From positions 186,001 through 250,000 of the forward strand of contig CALBZA010000004.1 of assembly GCA_937890005.1 (NCBI GenBank): DNA of 64,000 nucleotides. Direction: 5' to 3'. The stretch is from an uncultured Verrucomicrobia subdivision 3 bacterium (GTDB taxonomy: Bacteria > Verrucomicrobiota > Verrucomicrobiia > Limisphaerales > DASXHY01). Shown here piece after piece: positions 8,131 through 17,758 of the stretch. The notes under the pieces are model-generated. The model had not been told where the DNA came from and did no database searches. It saw nothing but the letters and a program-made list of their open reading frames with translations. Each line of letters begins with the position of its first letter. Position 1 is the stretch's first letter. The translations under genes were made by a program, and so were the position numbers.

Positions 8131-10968
8131 ATGCCGACCCAATTCCTCTACCCACGTCCTGAATATCCGCGGCCGGATTGTCAGCGCGGCACCATCGAAG
8201 GTTATGACTGGCTGAACCTCAATGGACCGTGGCAGTTCCGGTTCGATGGAAATCATTCCGGCATCCAGGAAAGATGGTTCCAGCCGGAAGGACTCGACTG
8301 GCGCGAACAGATCATCGTGCCGTTCTGCTGGGAATCGCTCGCCGCGTGGGGCGAAGGCGAAGCTGCGGGCAATGACAATTACTACGCGACGCGCGTCTTT
8401 CGAAATCCACTTGAGGTCACGCGGGAGAATCATCGCTCAGCACAACGTTATGAAGTGGGCTGGTATCGCCGGCTGATCGAAGTTCCCGACAACGAAGCGT
8501 GGAACGGCAAACGAGTGATTCTTACGATCGGCGCGGCGGATTTTTTCACCGACTGCTGGAGCAACGGAAAACATTTGGGCCATCACGAAGACGGTTACAC
8601 TCCGTTCGAGTTCGATCTCACTGACACGCTTGAAACGAAAAACGGAAAACGGTTCGCGCTCGTGGTGTTGCGCGTGGAGGATCCGATGGACAACCGGGAG
8701 CAGCCGGTTGGCAAGCAATGGCGTTGGTACACGACCACAAGCGGCATCTGGCAGACGGTGTTTCTGGAACCGCGCAGCGGCAGCCGGCTCGATGGCTTCA
8801 AATTCGCCAGCAACATCGATGACGGCACGTTGAAATTGAATGCGAGCACGATCGATGCGCCAAACGGAACCACCATCGAGATGGAAATCACGCTTCCCGA
8901 CCGCTCGTTGCAACGGGAGAAACTCAAAGTCGAGAACAACGCTGCCGAGGGTGTGATCAAACCGAAGCAACTGCGGCTCTGGGATCCCAACGATCCGTTT
9001 CTGTATGAGGTGGAGCTGCGGTTGCGAAACAACGGCGAGGTGATCGATCGCGTTCGGACGTATTTTGGGATGCGGAAGATCGACTTTGCGACCGCGGGAG
9101 AATCCGGCGCTCCGACCGCACTGCGCGTAAATGGAGTTCCGCGTTATCTTCGCGGAGCTCTGCATCAATCGTTTTATCCGGACGGCGTTTATACCGCTTA
9201 CTCGGTCGAGGTCATCAAGAACGACATCAGCTACGCCAAGAAGGTCGGATTCAACTTCCTTCGCATTCACATCAAGGTGGACGATCCGCTCGTTTATTAT
9301 TGGGCGGATCGGATGGGCATGCTTCTCATGGCGGACATGCCGAATTTCGGCGAAGGCGGCGACACCGCACTCGGCCGACAGCGCTTTGAAGAGATGATGC
9401 GAAAAACAATCGCGCGCGACTTCAATCATCCTTCGATTTTCGCGTGGTGCCTGTTCAACGAGACCTGGGGTTTTGGCGGACAGATGAGCTTTCTCGACAA
9501 GTTACTCGCGCCTGTTCCCGAACCGGCCACCGAGGAAGAACGTCAGCGGCGCGAAACCGCGCAGAGAAAAAAGGTCGGGAGTGAACTGTCGCGTCCTCAG
9601 GATTGGGTTCAGGACATGTGGGAACTCGCCAAGCAGCTTGATCCAACGCGACTGGTCGAAGACATGAGCGTCTGCCACTGGGATCACCTCGAGTATTACC
9701 TGCACTGCGACACCGACATCAACTCATGGCACTTCTACATGAGTGATTACAATCTCGCGAAGGAACACATCGCGAAGATCGTGAACTCGACCTTTGTTGG
9801 ATCAAGCTTCAATTACGTCCCAGGTTTCCAGCACAAAGGCCAGCCGCTCATCAACAGCGAATACGGTGGCGTTGGGGCGCTGGATGGCGATCGGGATGTG
9901 AGCTGGAGCTTCAAATTTCTCACGAACGAAATGCGCCGCTATCAGCAGATCGCGGCTTACATTTACACCGAACTCCACGATGTGGAATGGGAATACAATG
10001 GCTTTCTCAATTACGACCGGACGCCCAAGGAATTCGGTTATGACCCCCGAATTGTCAATGAAAGCAATGCGCTGCCAATCGATTCACCGCCGATTCAAAG
10101 AGTGAAACCGGGCGAAGTCATCAAGCTCGACGTGGCCTCATCGCATTATTCCACACGGCATCATGAGAACGTTCGGCTGCATTGGGAAATGGGCGGCGTC
10201 GATTCACGTGGTCGTGTGGAACAGGATCTCACGCAAGGTTTGGTGCCGATCAAATTCCCCCATCGTCGTGTGGAACACGCTCACACGATCGAAGTCAAAA
10301 TGCCAGATCGCACCATGCTGTGCGAACTGCTTCTCACCGCTCGCGCGCAGGATGGAACCGTGGTTGCCAAAAACCACGTGAACTACTTTGTGTCCGATGG
10401 CTATCCCCCGCCCCGCGAAGAAACGCCGCGCGCTCTGATCCTTCGCGGCGCGCCGGGAGAATGGTCGGAGGCTCAATGGGCCGGTCCAATGAGCGATCGC
10501 GACAAGACCCGGGTGGAGGATTGCTGTGCTGCATTCGGGCACGGCTTTTTTGAATGGAAACTGCCGCTCGGCGGCGCCGATCTTTCAAAAGCCTGGCGAT
10601 TGAAACTGCTTTGCGAAGCGTCGTCGCATCGCGTCGATAATCCACAGACCGACGTCGATACCTACTCGACCACGCTGCGCATGACATTGAACGGCGTACG
10701 GGTTTACGAAGGTGTGTTGCGAAATCATCCGCACGACGCGCGAGGTGCGCTCAGTTATCTGCGCGGTGGTCTAGGCGCCTACGGTTACCTCGTGCACGCC
10801 TTCGCTGAAGGTGAACTGCTCCGGCAGATCGCCGCGAATGTTGTGGATGACATGCTCACCTTGCGATGTGAAGTTCCCGCTGAAGCTCTGGTGATCGGAG
10901 GCCTCAGCATCTACGGCGCGGAATGCGGACGCTTCCCCGTTTGTCCGACGGCAATCATCGAGTGGTGA
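8131..10968 (+). CDS. Glycoside hydrolase family 2 protein
   Basis: This 945-residue protein has the GH2 order: an N-terminal sugar-binding jelly roll (LNGPWQFRFDG, VGWYRRLIEVP), an immunoglobulin-like domain, and a TIM barrel. The barrel shows NFLRIHIKVDDPLVYYWADR, the acid/base Glu444 (WCLFNETWG) and the probable nucleophile Glu577 (LINSEYGG). About 250 further residues at the C-terminus have no family I can name. Family activities include beta-galactosidase, beta-glucuronidase and beta-mannosidase; the substrate is not evident. There is no signal peptide, so it is likely cytoplasmic unless exported by other means. It lies 9 bases after glf, which may link it to galactose-containing glycans. 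Confidence 0.9.
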   Translation: MPTQFLYPRPEYPRPDCQRGTIEGYDWLNLNGPWQFRFDGNHSGIQERWFQPEGLDWREQIIVPFCWESLAAWGEGEAAGNDNYYATRVFRNPLEVTRENHRSAQRYEVGWYRRLIEVPDNEAWNGKRVILTIGAADFFTDCWSNGKHLGHHEDGYTPFEFDLTDTLETKNGKRFALVVLRVEDPMDNREQPVGKQWRWYTTTSGIWQTVFLEPRSGSRLDGFKFASNIDDGTLKLNASTIDAPNGTTIEMEITLPDRSLQREKLKVENNAAEGVIKPKQLRLWDPNDPFLYEVELRLRNNGEVIDRVRTYFGMRKIDFATAGESGAPTALRVNGVPRYLRGALHQSFYPDGVYTAYSVEVIKNDISYAKKVGFNFLRIHIKVDDPLVYYWADRMGMLLMADMPNFGEGGDTALGRQRFEEMMRKTIARDFNHPSIFAWCLFNETWGFGGQMSFLDKLLAPVPEPATEEERQRRETAQRKKVGSELSRPQDWVQDMWELAKQLDPTRLVEDMSVCHWDHLEYYLHCDTDINSWHFYMSDYNLAKEHIAKIVNSTFVGSSFNYVPGFQHKGQPLINSEYGGVGALDGDRDVSWSFKFLTNEMRRYQQIAAYIYTELHDVEWEYNGFLNYDRTPKEFGYDPRIVNESNALPIDSPPIQRVKPGEVIKLDVASSHYSTRHHENVRLHWEMGGVDSRGRVEQDLTQGLVPIKFPHRRVEHAHTIEVKMPDRTMLCELLLTARAQDGTVVAKNHVNYFVSDGYPPPREETPRALILRGAPGEWSEAQWAGPMSDRDKTRVEDCCAAFGHGFFEWKLPLGGADLSKAWRLKLLCEASSHRVDNPQTDVDTYSTTLRMTLNGVRVYEGVLRNHPHDARGALSYLRGGLGAYGYLVHAFAEGELLRQIAANVVDDMLTLRCEVPAEALVIGGLSIYGAECGRFPVCPTAIIEW

Positions 10969-11057
10969 CGGGATTCTTTGCTGCAAAACGAAACGGAGAA
11001 TAAATTCCGATCAGGTCAAAGTTCCGAAAGCGATTCAAACAACGAGGTTGTTTGCCT

Positions 11058-11096
11058 CTCCAACCTTCGCGCCGTTCGCGTCCTCCGCGTGAGTTG
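11058..11096 (-). repeat. GAGGACGCG-type dispersed repeat after a stop codon
   Basis: On the minus strand this stretch contains CACGCGGAGGACGCG and then GGCGCGAAGG. It starts 4 bases after the stop of the MobA-like gene. A closely similar sequence lies at 32243-32282 after cbiO, and a related longer palindromic copy follows pyrE at 19911-19994. Confidence 0.6.
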
Positions 11097-11099
11097 CTT

Positions 11100-11711
11100 T
11101 TATGGCCGGAGCCGCGCGTAATCTTCCGGCGTATCGAGATCAAGGTCGAGCCCCGGATCATCGATTTCGACCATCCGGCGTTCGGTCTGATAGCGAGATA
11201 AAAATTCACCCAGATTCGCCGCGGCAGTTTTTGTCAGCGCAAAGAAATATTCCCGCGACATCATAACCGGATGCCGAAAGCGCCCGAATCGTCCTGGCTG
11301 ACAAATTGAATTTGGATGGATCCGACAAAATTCAATCAACGCGGCGAGCGTTGATTGTTGAAGATGCGGTTGATCTCCCAGCGTGATTACAAAATGCGTG
11401 AGAGTGTCTGACCATCCGTTCCATGCTCCTGCAGTTTGAATGGAGCTGAACATGCCGCGCTCTGGATCGGGGTTGATGATTCGATTCGCGTGAGACAGAC
11501 CCAGGTTATTTAGTTCCTGATCCAGGGCAGTTGCTCCAGTCGCGCGGACGACGGCGATCTGAGTTGCGCCAAGAATGTTCCATTGCTGCAACAGATGCCC
11601 GATCACGGTGGTCGATCCCCAGTTCAGCAGCAGCTTCGGCGTGCCCATGCGTCGCGACGCCCCGGCGCCAAGAATGACAACTCCAAACCGGAATGCAACG
11701 GTGGCGTCCAT
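11100..11711 (-). CDS. MobA/MocA-like nucleotidyltransferase
   Basis: This 203-residue protein has the NTP-transferase fold of the molybdenum cofactor cytidylyl- or guanylyltransferases. The N-terminal motif VVILGAGASRRMGTPKLLL (about residues 10-28) binds the nucleotide, and THFVITLGDQPHL carries the metal-binding acidic residue. FRHPVMMSREYF and DLDLDTPEDYARL match the MocA branch. Family members transfer CMP or GMP to molybdopterin, but no other molybdenum gene is nearby, so another sugar- or alcohol-phosphate substrate is possible. The gene diverges from amgK-murU with about 100 bases between the starts. Confidence 0.8.
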   Translation of the reverse strand: MDATVAFRFGVVILGAGASRRMGTPKLLLNWGSTTVIGHLLQQWNILGATQIAVVRATGATALDQELNNLGLSHANRIINPDPERGMFSSIQTAGAWNGWSDTLTHFVITLGDQPHLQQSTLAALIEFCRIHPNSICQPGRFGRFRHPVMMSREYFFALTKTAAANLGEFLSRYQTERRMVEIDDPGLDLDLDTPEDYARLRP

Positions 11712-11813
11712 GACGCGAGTGTAGTCAGCGGATGCGGCAATAGAAGTTGTTTCGGTTTGGATAGCACGCGATCGGACCTGACGCAGCAGAACGATTCAAC
11801 TAAGTTCACCGCG

Positions 11814-12791
11814 ATGCCTGACGCGCATGAATCGAATCCGGCGGATGAGCTGAAAACGTTTTTGTGGTTTGCCGGCTGGAAATCGCCCGAGTTGAAACCG
11901 CTCGCGGGCGACGCCTCCACCCGGAAATATTTCCGCATCGTCGAACGTTCCCGCTCCGCGATTCTCATGGACGCATCGTTGAATCGCGACAGCCTGGCCG
12001 CTTTCGTTCAGATCGACGAACATTTGCGTCGTCTGGAATTTCATGCGCCGAAGATTCTCGCGCGTGACATCGCACGCGGATGGTTGCTCCTCGAGGATTT
12101 TGGCGACGACACATTTGCGGCACTCCTCGACAAAGGCGCCGATGCGGCAGAATTGTATGTCCTGGGCATTGATGTCCTGGCGGCGCTGCATGCGAAGCCG
12201 GATGCCGCGCCGGAAAATCTGCGACGTTATGATCCGGAAAAGATGCTGGAGGACATCGAGCTGTTTCTTGAATGGCGCACTCCCCGCATTTCGGCCGAAG
12301 GCGCGAATGAATTTCGTCGCGCGTGGAGGGAGGTGCTTCCGCTGGCGCATGCGGTTCCGAGTTCATTGCTGCTCCGCGATTATCACGCAGCGAACCTGAT
12401 GTTGTTGAAGGACGAAACGGGATTGAAACGCGTCGGGCTTCTCGATTTTCAGGACGCTTACGTTGGTCCGGTGACCTACGATTTGATTTCGCTTTTGGAA
12501 GACGCCCGGCGCGATTTGCCGGATGGAAAGCGGGAGAAAATGCTGGATCGCTATTGTTCGAAGTTTCCGAATTTGAATTTGGAAACATTTCGCACCTCGC
12601 TCGCCATCGTTGCAGCACAACGGCACACGCGCGTTCTTGCAATCTTCGAACGGCTCAGCCGGGCGCAGGGAAAACACGACTACAAGCGGCTGCATTCACC
12701 GCGAGTGGAACGGCTGTTGGAAACGGCGCTGGAGCAACCTGTTCTAGCAGAGGTGAAGCGATGGATGAATCAATATGCGATGCAGAGTTAA
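11814..12791 (+). CDS. amgK: Anomeric sugar kinase of the AmgK type (aminoglycoside phosphotransferase fold)
   Basis: AmgK phosphorylates N-acetylmuramate and N-acetylglucosamine at C1 in the murein recycling route that bypasses de novo UDP-GlcNAc synthesis. The 325-residue protein has the APH kinase fold: LAGDASTRKYFRI (nucleotide loop), LLLEDFGDDTF (hinge), LLRDYHAANLMLL (catalytic loop with the Asp of RDYHAANL) and GLLDFQDAYVGPVTYDL (metal-binding Asp). The last motif and the fusion-like overlap with a murU gene are what set AmgK apart from other APH-family proteins. The ATG at 11814 fits the normal N-terminus. The gene overlaps murU by 17 bases. Confidence 0.88.
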   Translation: MPDAHESNPADELKTFLWFAGWKSPELKPLAGDASTRKYFRIVERSRSAILMDASLNRDSLAAFVQIDEHLRRLEFHAPKILARDIARGWLLLEDFGDDTFAALLDKGADAAELYVLGIDVLAALHAKPDAAPENLRRYDPEKMLEDIELFLEWRTPRISAEGANEFRRAWREVLPLAHAVPSSLLLRDYHAANLMLLKDETGLKRVGLLDFQDAYVGPVTYDLISLLEDARRDLPDGKREKMLDRYCSKFPNLNLETFRTSLAIVAAQRHTRVLAIFERLSRAQGKHDYKRLHSPRVERLLETALEQPVLAEVKRWMNQYAMQS

Positions 12792-13503
12792 GAAGGCGAT
12801 GGTGCTCGCGGCAGGATACGGAAAGCGGTTGCAGCCGCTCACGAATCACACGCCGAAACCGCTCGTGCCCGTCGCAGGCAGGCCGATGATCGAATACGCG
12901 CTTGAGAAGTTGATCGCGTATGGAATCGAGGAAGTGGTGATCAACGTTTCCTATCTCAAGGAGCCGCTGCTGGATTATCTCGCAAAGTTCAGCCGGTTGA
13001 AGATCAGCGTTTCGGAAGAACCCGAACCGCTGGAAACCGGCGGCGGCATCTACAAAGCGCTTCCGCTGCTTGGACCCGATCCATTTTTCACCATCAACAG
13101 CGACATCATCTGGACTGACGCGTCAGTTCCCGCGTTGGAACGATTGAACGCTGCGTGGGATGAAACGTGGATGGACGTTCTGCTTCTCGCGCAATCCAGA
13201 TCCCGCGCAGTCGGTCACGACAAGGGCGAGGATCATCTGTTCATCAAACCGGAGAACACACTTGGTTGGAGCGATGCCGCGGCGCCTTACATCATGGCCG
13301 GACTGGCGATATTGCATCCGGGCATTTTCAGAACCGCGACGGCCGGCAAGTTTTCTGTGAAAGCGCAGTGGCTGGCGGCGCTGGCGGAGAAGCGGCTTTA
13401 TTGCGTGCCGCATGACGGTGAATGGTTTCAGGCCGGAACCGTGGAAGATTTGAAGAGAACGGAAGAGATTCTTTCAAAAAGATCGTTGCGAGGCGATCCG
13501 TGA
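12775..13503 (+). CDS. murU: N-acetylmuramate 1-phosphate uridylyltransferase
   Basis: MurU converts MurNAc 1-phosphate and UTP to UDP-MurNAc, the step after AmgK. The 242-residue protein begins with the nucleotidyltransferase signature AMVLAAGYGKRLQPLT, then HTPKPLVPVAGRPMIEYALE, and has EPLETGGGIYKALPLLG and FFTINSDIIW, all close to the MurU consensus. Start ATG 12775 lies inside the end of amgK, and an in-frame ATG at 12799 is also possible. The overlap with amgK indicates translational coupling. Confidence in the function comes mostly from this pairing. Confidence 0.9.
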   Translation: MRCRVKKAMVLAAGYGKRLQPLTNHTPKPLVPVAGRPMIEYALEKLIAYGIEEVVINVSYLKEPLLDYLAKFSRLKISVSEEPEPLETGGGIYKALPLLGPDPFFTINSDIIWTDASVPALERLNAAWDETWMDVLLLAQSRSRAVGHDKGEDHLFIKPENTLGWSDAAAPYIMAGLAILHPGIFRTATAGKFSVKAQWLAALAEKRLYCVPHDGEWFQAGTVEDLKRTEEILSKRSLRGDP

Positions 13504-13528
13504 CGCTCCATTCAGGACGCAATGGCGC

Positions 13529-14617
13529 TCAGGCATTCCGTCGCCACAGCAGCCAGAGAAGGAAACCCGCAAGTGCACCGCCCAGGTGCGCGGTGGCGGC
13601 GACATTGCTGATGCCGTGAAATTGAAGGCCGACGTAAAGGGTTTGGAGTCCCATCCAAAGAACCAGTGCAAACCAGGCCGGCATGTGAACCCATCGGAAC
13701 AGAATCAAATAGCGGAACATGAAACCGAGCTGCGCCTTGGGAAATTGCAACGCGTAGAACACAATGATGCCTGAAATGCCGCCGCTCGCTCCGACGCATG
13801 GAACATCCGGCGAAGCGCCCGACATGAAATGCAGGATGTCTCCCGCCAGTGTGGATGCGAGCAGGAGAAGCAGATAGCGGCGAGGGCCAATGGAATCTTC
13901 GACGTTGTCGCCGAAGATCAGAAGGAAGTAGAGGTTTCCAATCAGGTGCCAGGCATCCGCGTGGAGGAAAAACGAACTCAGAAATGTCAGCCCGCCCCAT
14001 CGCCAGGGTCGCTCCGGTATGAAGCCGAATTGATTGATGACAGTGGTGAGATTGAAGAAGGCAGCGATGCTTATCGCGGCGACAGTCAGACAGAGGCCCC
14101 ACGTGATCCAAGGTTGTGCTTTGAGTCCGGAGCACTTTGTTTCAACCGGCAGACCAAAGAACCCGGGAATGACCTTCCAGAGTTCATCCGGAGCCGTGTC
14201 TGTAATTCCTCCCGGCTCCGATTTCGCCTTCTCGCGTTCCAGCCTCCAGGCGGCCTCGGCTTCGATGCCTCGCAACGTGACCGTTTCGACGGGCTCGATT
14301 GCTGATTCCGGAAGATGCTGAAATTCGTGCGGATCGAACCAGATGACTCCGCATGTTTTGCAGGAATCCAGTTCCAACGGCGGTTCGACAGATTCGAACA
14401 TCCGCATTCGGTTCCGACAAAAAGGACAATTACGAGAGCCGAGCTTCTGATTGGTGTTGATGCGTCGCAGCAGACTGACGGCGAAACGATCACCGCAAAC
14501 GCGTCGGATTTGCGGGATGGTCACTGCCCGGCCATCGCAGGAGGGGCAACGGTAGAAAACTCCTTCCCGCTGCCGAACCGTCCTTAATGTCGTGCTGCAC
14601 GATGGGCACAATGCCAT
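13529..14617 (-). CDS. Rhomboid-family intramembrane serine protease with N-terminal zinc ribbons
   Basis: The C-terminal half of this 362-residue protein is a rhomboid protease: six or so membrane segments, HADAWHLIGNLYFLLIFG, the active serine Ser278 in GASGGISG and the partner His344 in TAHLGGALAG. The N-terminal 160 residues are soluble and carry two Cys-pair zinc ribbons: CPSC with CPSC (residues about 4-28) and CPFC with CKTC (about 64-88). A SELPESA-like acidic linker follows. The zinc ribbons may bind a protein or peptide substrate, which is inference. The gene is convergent with murU (25 bases apart). Confidence 0.9.
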   Translation of the reverse strand: MALCPSCSTTLRTVRQREGVFYRCPSCDGRAVTIPQIRRVCGDRFAVSLLRRINTNQKLGSRNCPFCRNRMRMFESVEPPLELDSCKTCGVIWFDPHEFQHLPESAIEPVETVTLRGIEAEAAWRLEREKAKSEPGGITDTAPDELWKVIPGFFGLPVETKCSGLKAQPWITWGLCLTVAAISIAAFFNLTTVINQFGFIPERPWRWGGLTFLSSFFLHADAWHLIGNLYFLLIFGDNVEDSIGPRRYLLLLLASTLAGDILHFMSGASPDVPCVGASGGISGIIVFYALQFPKAQLGFMFRYLILFRWVHMPAWFALVLWMGLQTLYVGLQFHGISNVAATAHLGGALAGFLLWLLWRRNA

Positions 14618-14822
14618 GCGGACGAACCATAGCGGGACAGAGGTGAAGGCTCAATATTCAGACTGAGCTACGCGGCAGTGTGACCGCAATGCTCTCCCTT
14701 TCTCCTTTTCCCCAAGCTTCTCTGCCACCAACGGACCGCGTTTCGAAACGGAACTTTCACTACGGCAGAAAGTTCTTGTCGGAATCAGAAGAGCAGGAAG
14801 CAAATCCAAACGAAGTTCAAGA

Positions 14823-15176
14823 TGGTGGAGGCGGGGGGAGTTGAACCCCCGTCCCTGGCAAAATTACCAGCCGCGACTACATGCTTAGTCCGGAGTAGAT
14901 TTTCTGCTGTGCGATGACGTCCGAACTCGAGTCGCACTGCCTAGTCCGCATGGAATATCTCGGCTGCTGGCGCGCAGACTCCGCCGTCAACCATGCCTGC
15001 TGTAGCGTTCATCCAGCGTAGCAGGCGTCCACCGGTGAACGTCACGGCAACATTAGGCCGCGAGAGCTAATTCTTCGTTAGCAGTTAATTTTTGATCCGA
15101 TTTTTTACGAGGCCAACGAATCATCCTCGGCATGCCGCCTCTGGCGCATTCATCAGGTCGAAACCAGTACGCCCCC
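14823..15176 (-). ncRNA. ssrA: Transfer-messenger RNA (tmRNA)
   Basis: This 354-base one-piece tmRNA rescues stalled ribosomes with SmpB. On the minus strand the 5' end GGGGGCG pairs with CGCCTCC at the 3' end, followed by A and a genome-encoded CCA (15176 to 14823). The T arm reads GGGGTTCAACTCCCC, and the 5' part holds the typical GGTTTCGAC. The reading frame at 15082 to 15053 encodes ANEELALAA followed by TAA, a normal proteolysis tag once the alanine carried by the RNA is added. The bases just before the tag (TTAACT) fit the usual resume-codon context. smpB is not in the window. Confidence 0.95.
15053..15082 (-). other. ssrA: tmRNA tag-peptide reading frame (ANEELALAA)
   Basis: Ten codons inside the tmRNA, GCT AAC GAA GAA TTA GCT CTC, then GCG GCC and TAA, specify the degradation tag. 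The hydrophobic LALAA end is what ClpXP-type proteases recognise. The tag resembles those of many bacteria outside Proteobacteria. Confidence 0.92.
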
Positions 15177-15191
15177 AGAAACAGAACGGCC

Positions 15192-15222
15192 TACATACTC
15201 GCATCGTTCCGCCATTGGTCAA
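15192..15222 (-). promoter_or_regulatory. Candidate sigma-70-type promoter of ssrA
   Basis: On the minus strand TTGACC (15222 to 15217) and TATGTA (15197 to 15192) are separated by 19 bases. The mature tmRNA 5' end lies 15 bases after the second box, which would leave a short 5' leader for RNase P to remove. The spacing is slightly long, so this is only a candidate. Confidence 0.4.
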
Positions 15223-15346
15223 GAGGGTGTTCGTGTTGCAGCTCGCGTCGCGGCTTTGCGAATGGGCCAATCGCCAATAGCCGATGGCCGAATCGGCAAC
15301 CAACCACGCCTTTCACACAGCCATGCTATCCTCCCCAAAAACTCCC

Positions 15347-15379
15347 AAAAAAGCAGAGGCCGGGATCGCTCCCGGCCTC
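15347..15379 (-). terminator. Rho-independent terminator after groEL
   Basis: A perfect 10-base-pair stem (GAGGCCGGGA with TCCCGGCCTC, loop TCGC) lies at 15356-15379. On the minus strand it is followed by TGC and six T residues. It sits 60 bases after the groEL stop and should end the groES-groEL transcript before ssrA. Confidence 0.9.
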
Positions 15380-15438
15380 GTTGATTTCAGTTCCTCCCGC
15401 TTCGCTCGTCTGAGCGAGGCCTTAAGGGATTGGATGGC

Positions 15439-17073
<1,635 letters not shown>

Positions 17074-17077
17074 ATTT

Positions 17078-17115
17078 TTCTAAAAGTTTTGAGTTTTAAG
17101 TTTTGGGTTCGAGTT
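17078..17115. repeat. AAACTCAAAACTT-type degenerate repeat between groES and groEL
   Basis: The plus strand reads AGTTTTGAGTTTTAAGTTTT followed by GGGTTCGAGTT. The words AGTTTTGAG and AAACTCGAA recur in mutS, the macroglobulin gene, before addB and before pyrE. It lies between the groES stop and the groEL start. Confidence 0.5.
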
Positions 17116-17407
17116 AGTCGATCACCGCGAGAATGTCGTCCGAGCTGAGGATCTTGTATTCCTTGCCGTCGATCTTGATTTCAGTGCCGCCGTATTTGCT
17201 GACGAGCACGCGGTCGCCCTTTTTGACTTCGAACGGAACCTTCTGACCTTTGTCATCGGTCTTGCCGGTACCGAGCGCCACGACGACGCTTTCCATCGGT
17301 TTTTCCTTCGCGGTATCGGGGATGATGATTCCACCCTTCTTCACTTCCTTCTCTTCGGCCGGTTCAACAAGGATCCGGTCTCCGAGCGGTCTGATGTTCA
17401 GTGCCAT
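17114..17407 (-). CDS. groES: Co-chaperonin GroES (10 kDa)
   Basis: GroES is the lid of the GroEL chamber. The 97-residue protein has the N-terminal IRPLGDRILVEPAEEKE, the mobile loop KKGGIIIPDTAKEKP (about residues 25-39) that touches GroEL, and the C-terminal GTEIKIDGKEYKILSSDDIL. The length is normal. It precedes groEL on the minus strand and follows dnaK after a 351-base gap filled with hairpin repeats. I found no CIRCE operator (TTAGCACTC inverted repeat) upstream. Confidence 0.99.
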   Translation of the reverse strand: MALNIRPLGDRILVEPAEEKEVKKGGIIIPDTAKEKPMESVVVALGTGKTDDKGQKVPFEVKKGDRVLVSKYGGTEIKIDGKEYKILSSDDILAVID

Positions 17408-17758
17408 AGTTTTGTTTTGTTGTTGTAGTTTACGGTTTAATTGAAATCCCGCCGCCCGAGCGACGGGAGAAAGTTTCAGCGCAGGAGCGCCGTGTCGAAC
17501 AACCTGAAAGGTTGCGAGAATTCAGCCCAGGGTTGAGTGAAACGAAACCCTGGGAGACGGATTGAAACGTGATTGCACCCTGAAGGGGTGCGAGAGAATC
17601 GAGAACGGCTCTGGCACCCGTTCGAGGTGGAAATCCAACGAACGCCTGACCCAGGGTGGCGGTCTTCGGCCTTACCCTGGGCTGAATTCCTGCAAGCCTG
17701 CAGCCTGCTCGAAATGGCTTTCGTCGAAATCATCGCGCGTTCCTGAGCGTGACGCCTC
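17408..17758. repeat. Hairpin-rich dispersed repeat region between dnaK and groES
   Basis: This 351-base gap holds no gene. It carries a series of stem-loops: AACCT/AGGTT at 17501-17513, CCCAGGGTT/AACCCTGGG at 17526-17554, CACCC/GGGTG at 17576-17590 and CCCAGGGT/ACCCTGGG at 17650-17681. The words CAGCCCAGGGTTG and CCTGGGCTG are typical of REP-like repeats in planctomycetes and Verrucomicrobiota. The stretch nearest groES (17408-17460) is A/T rich and may hold the groES promoter, but no box is convincing. Confidence 0.75.

Noticed and set aside
17408..17460. CIRCE operator before groES
   Set aside because: No TTAGCACTC/GAGTGCTAA inverted repeat or recognisable variant is present here or before dnaK.
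17480..17720. CRISPR-like repeated stems
   Set aside because: Stems differ from each other and are not evenly spaced; there are no spacers or cas genes.
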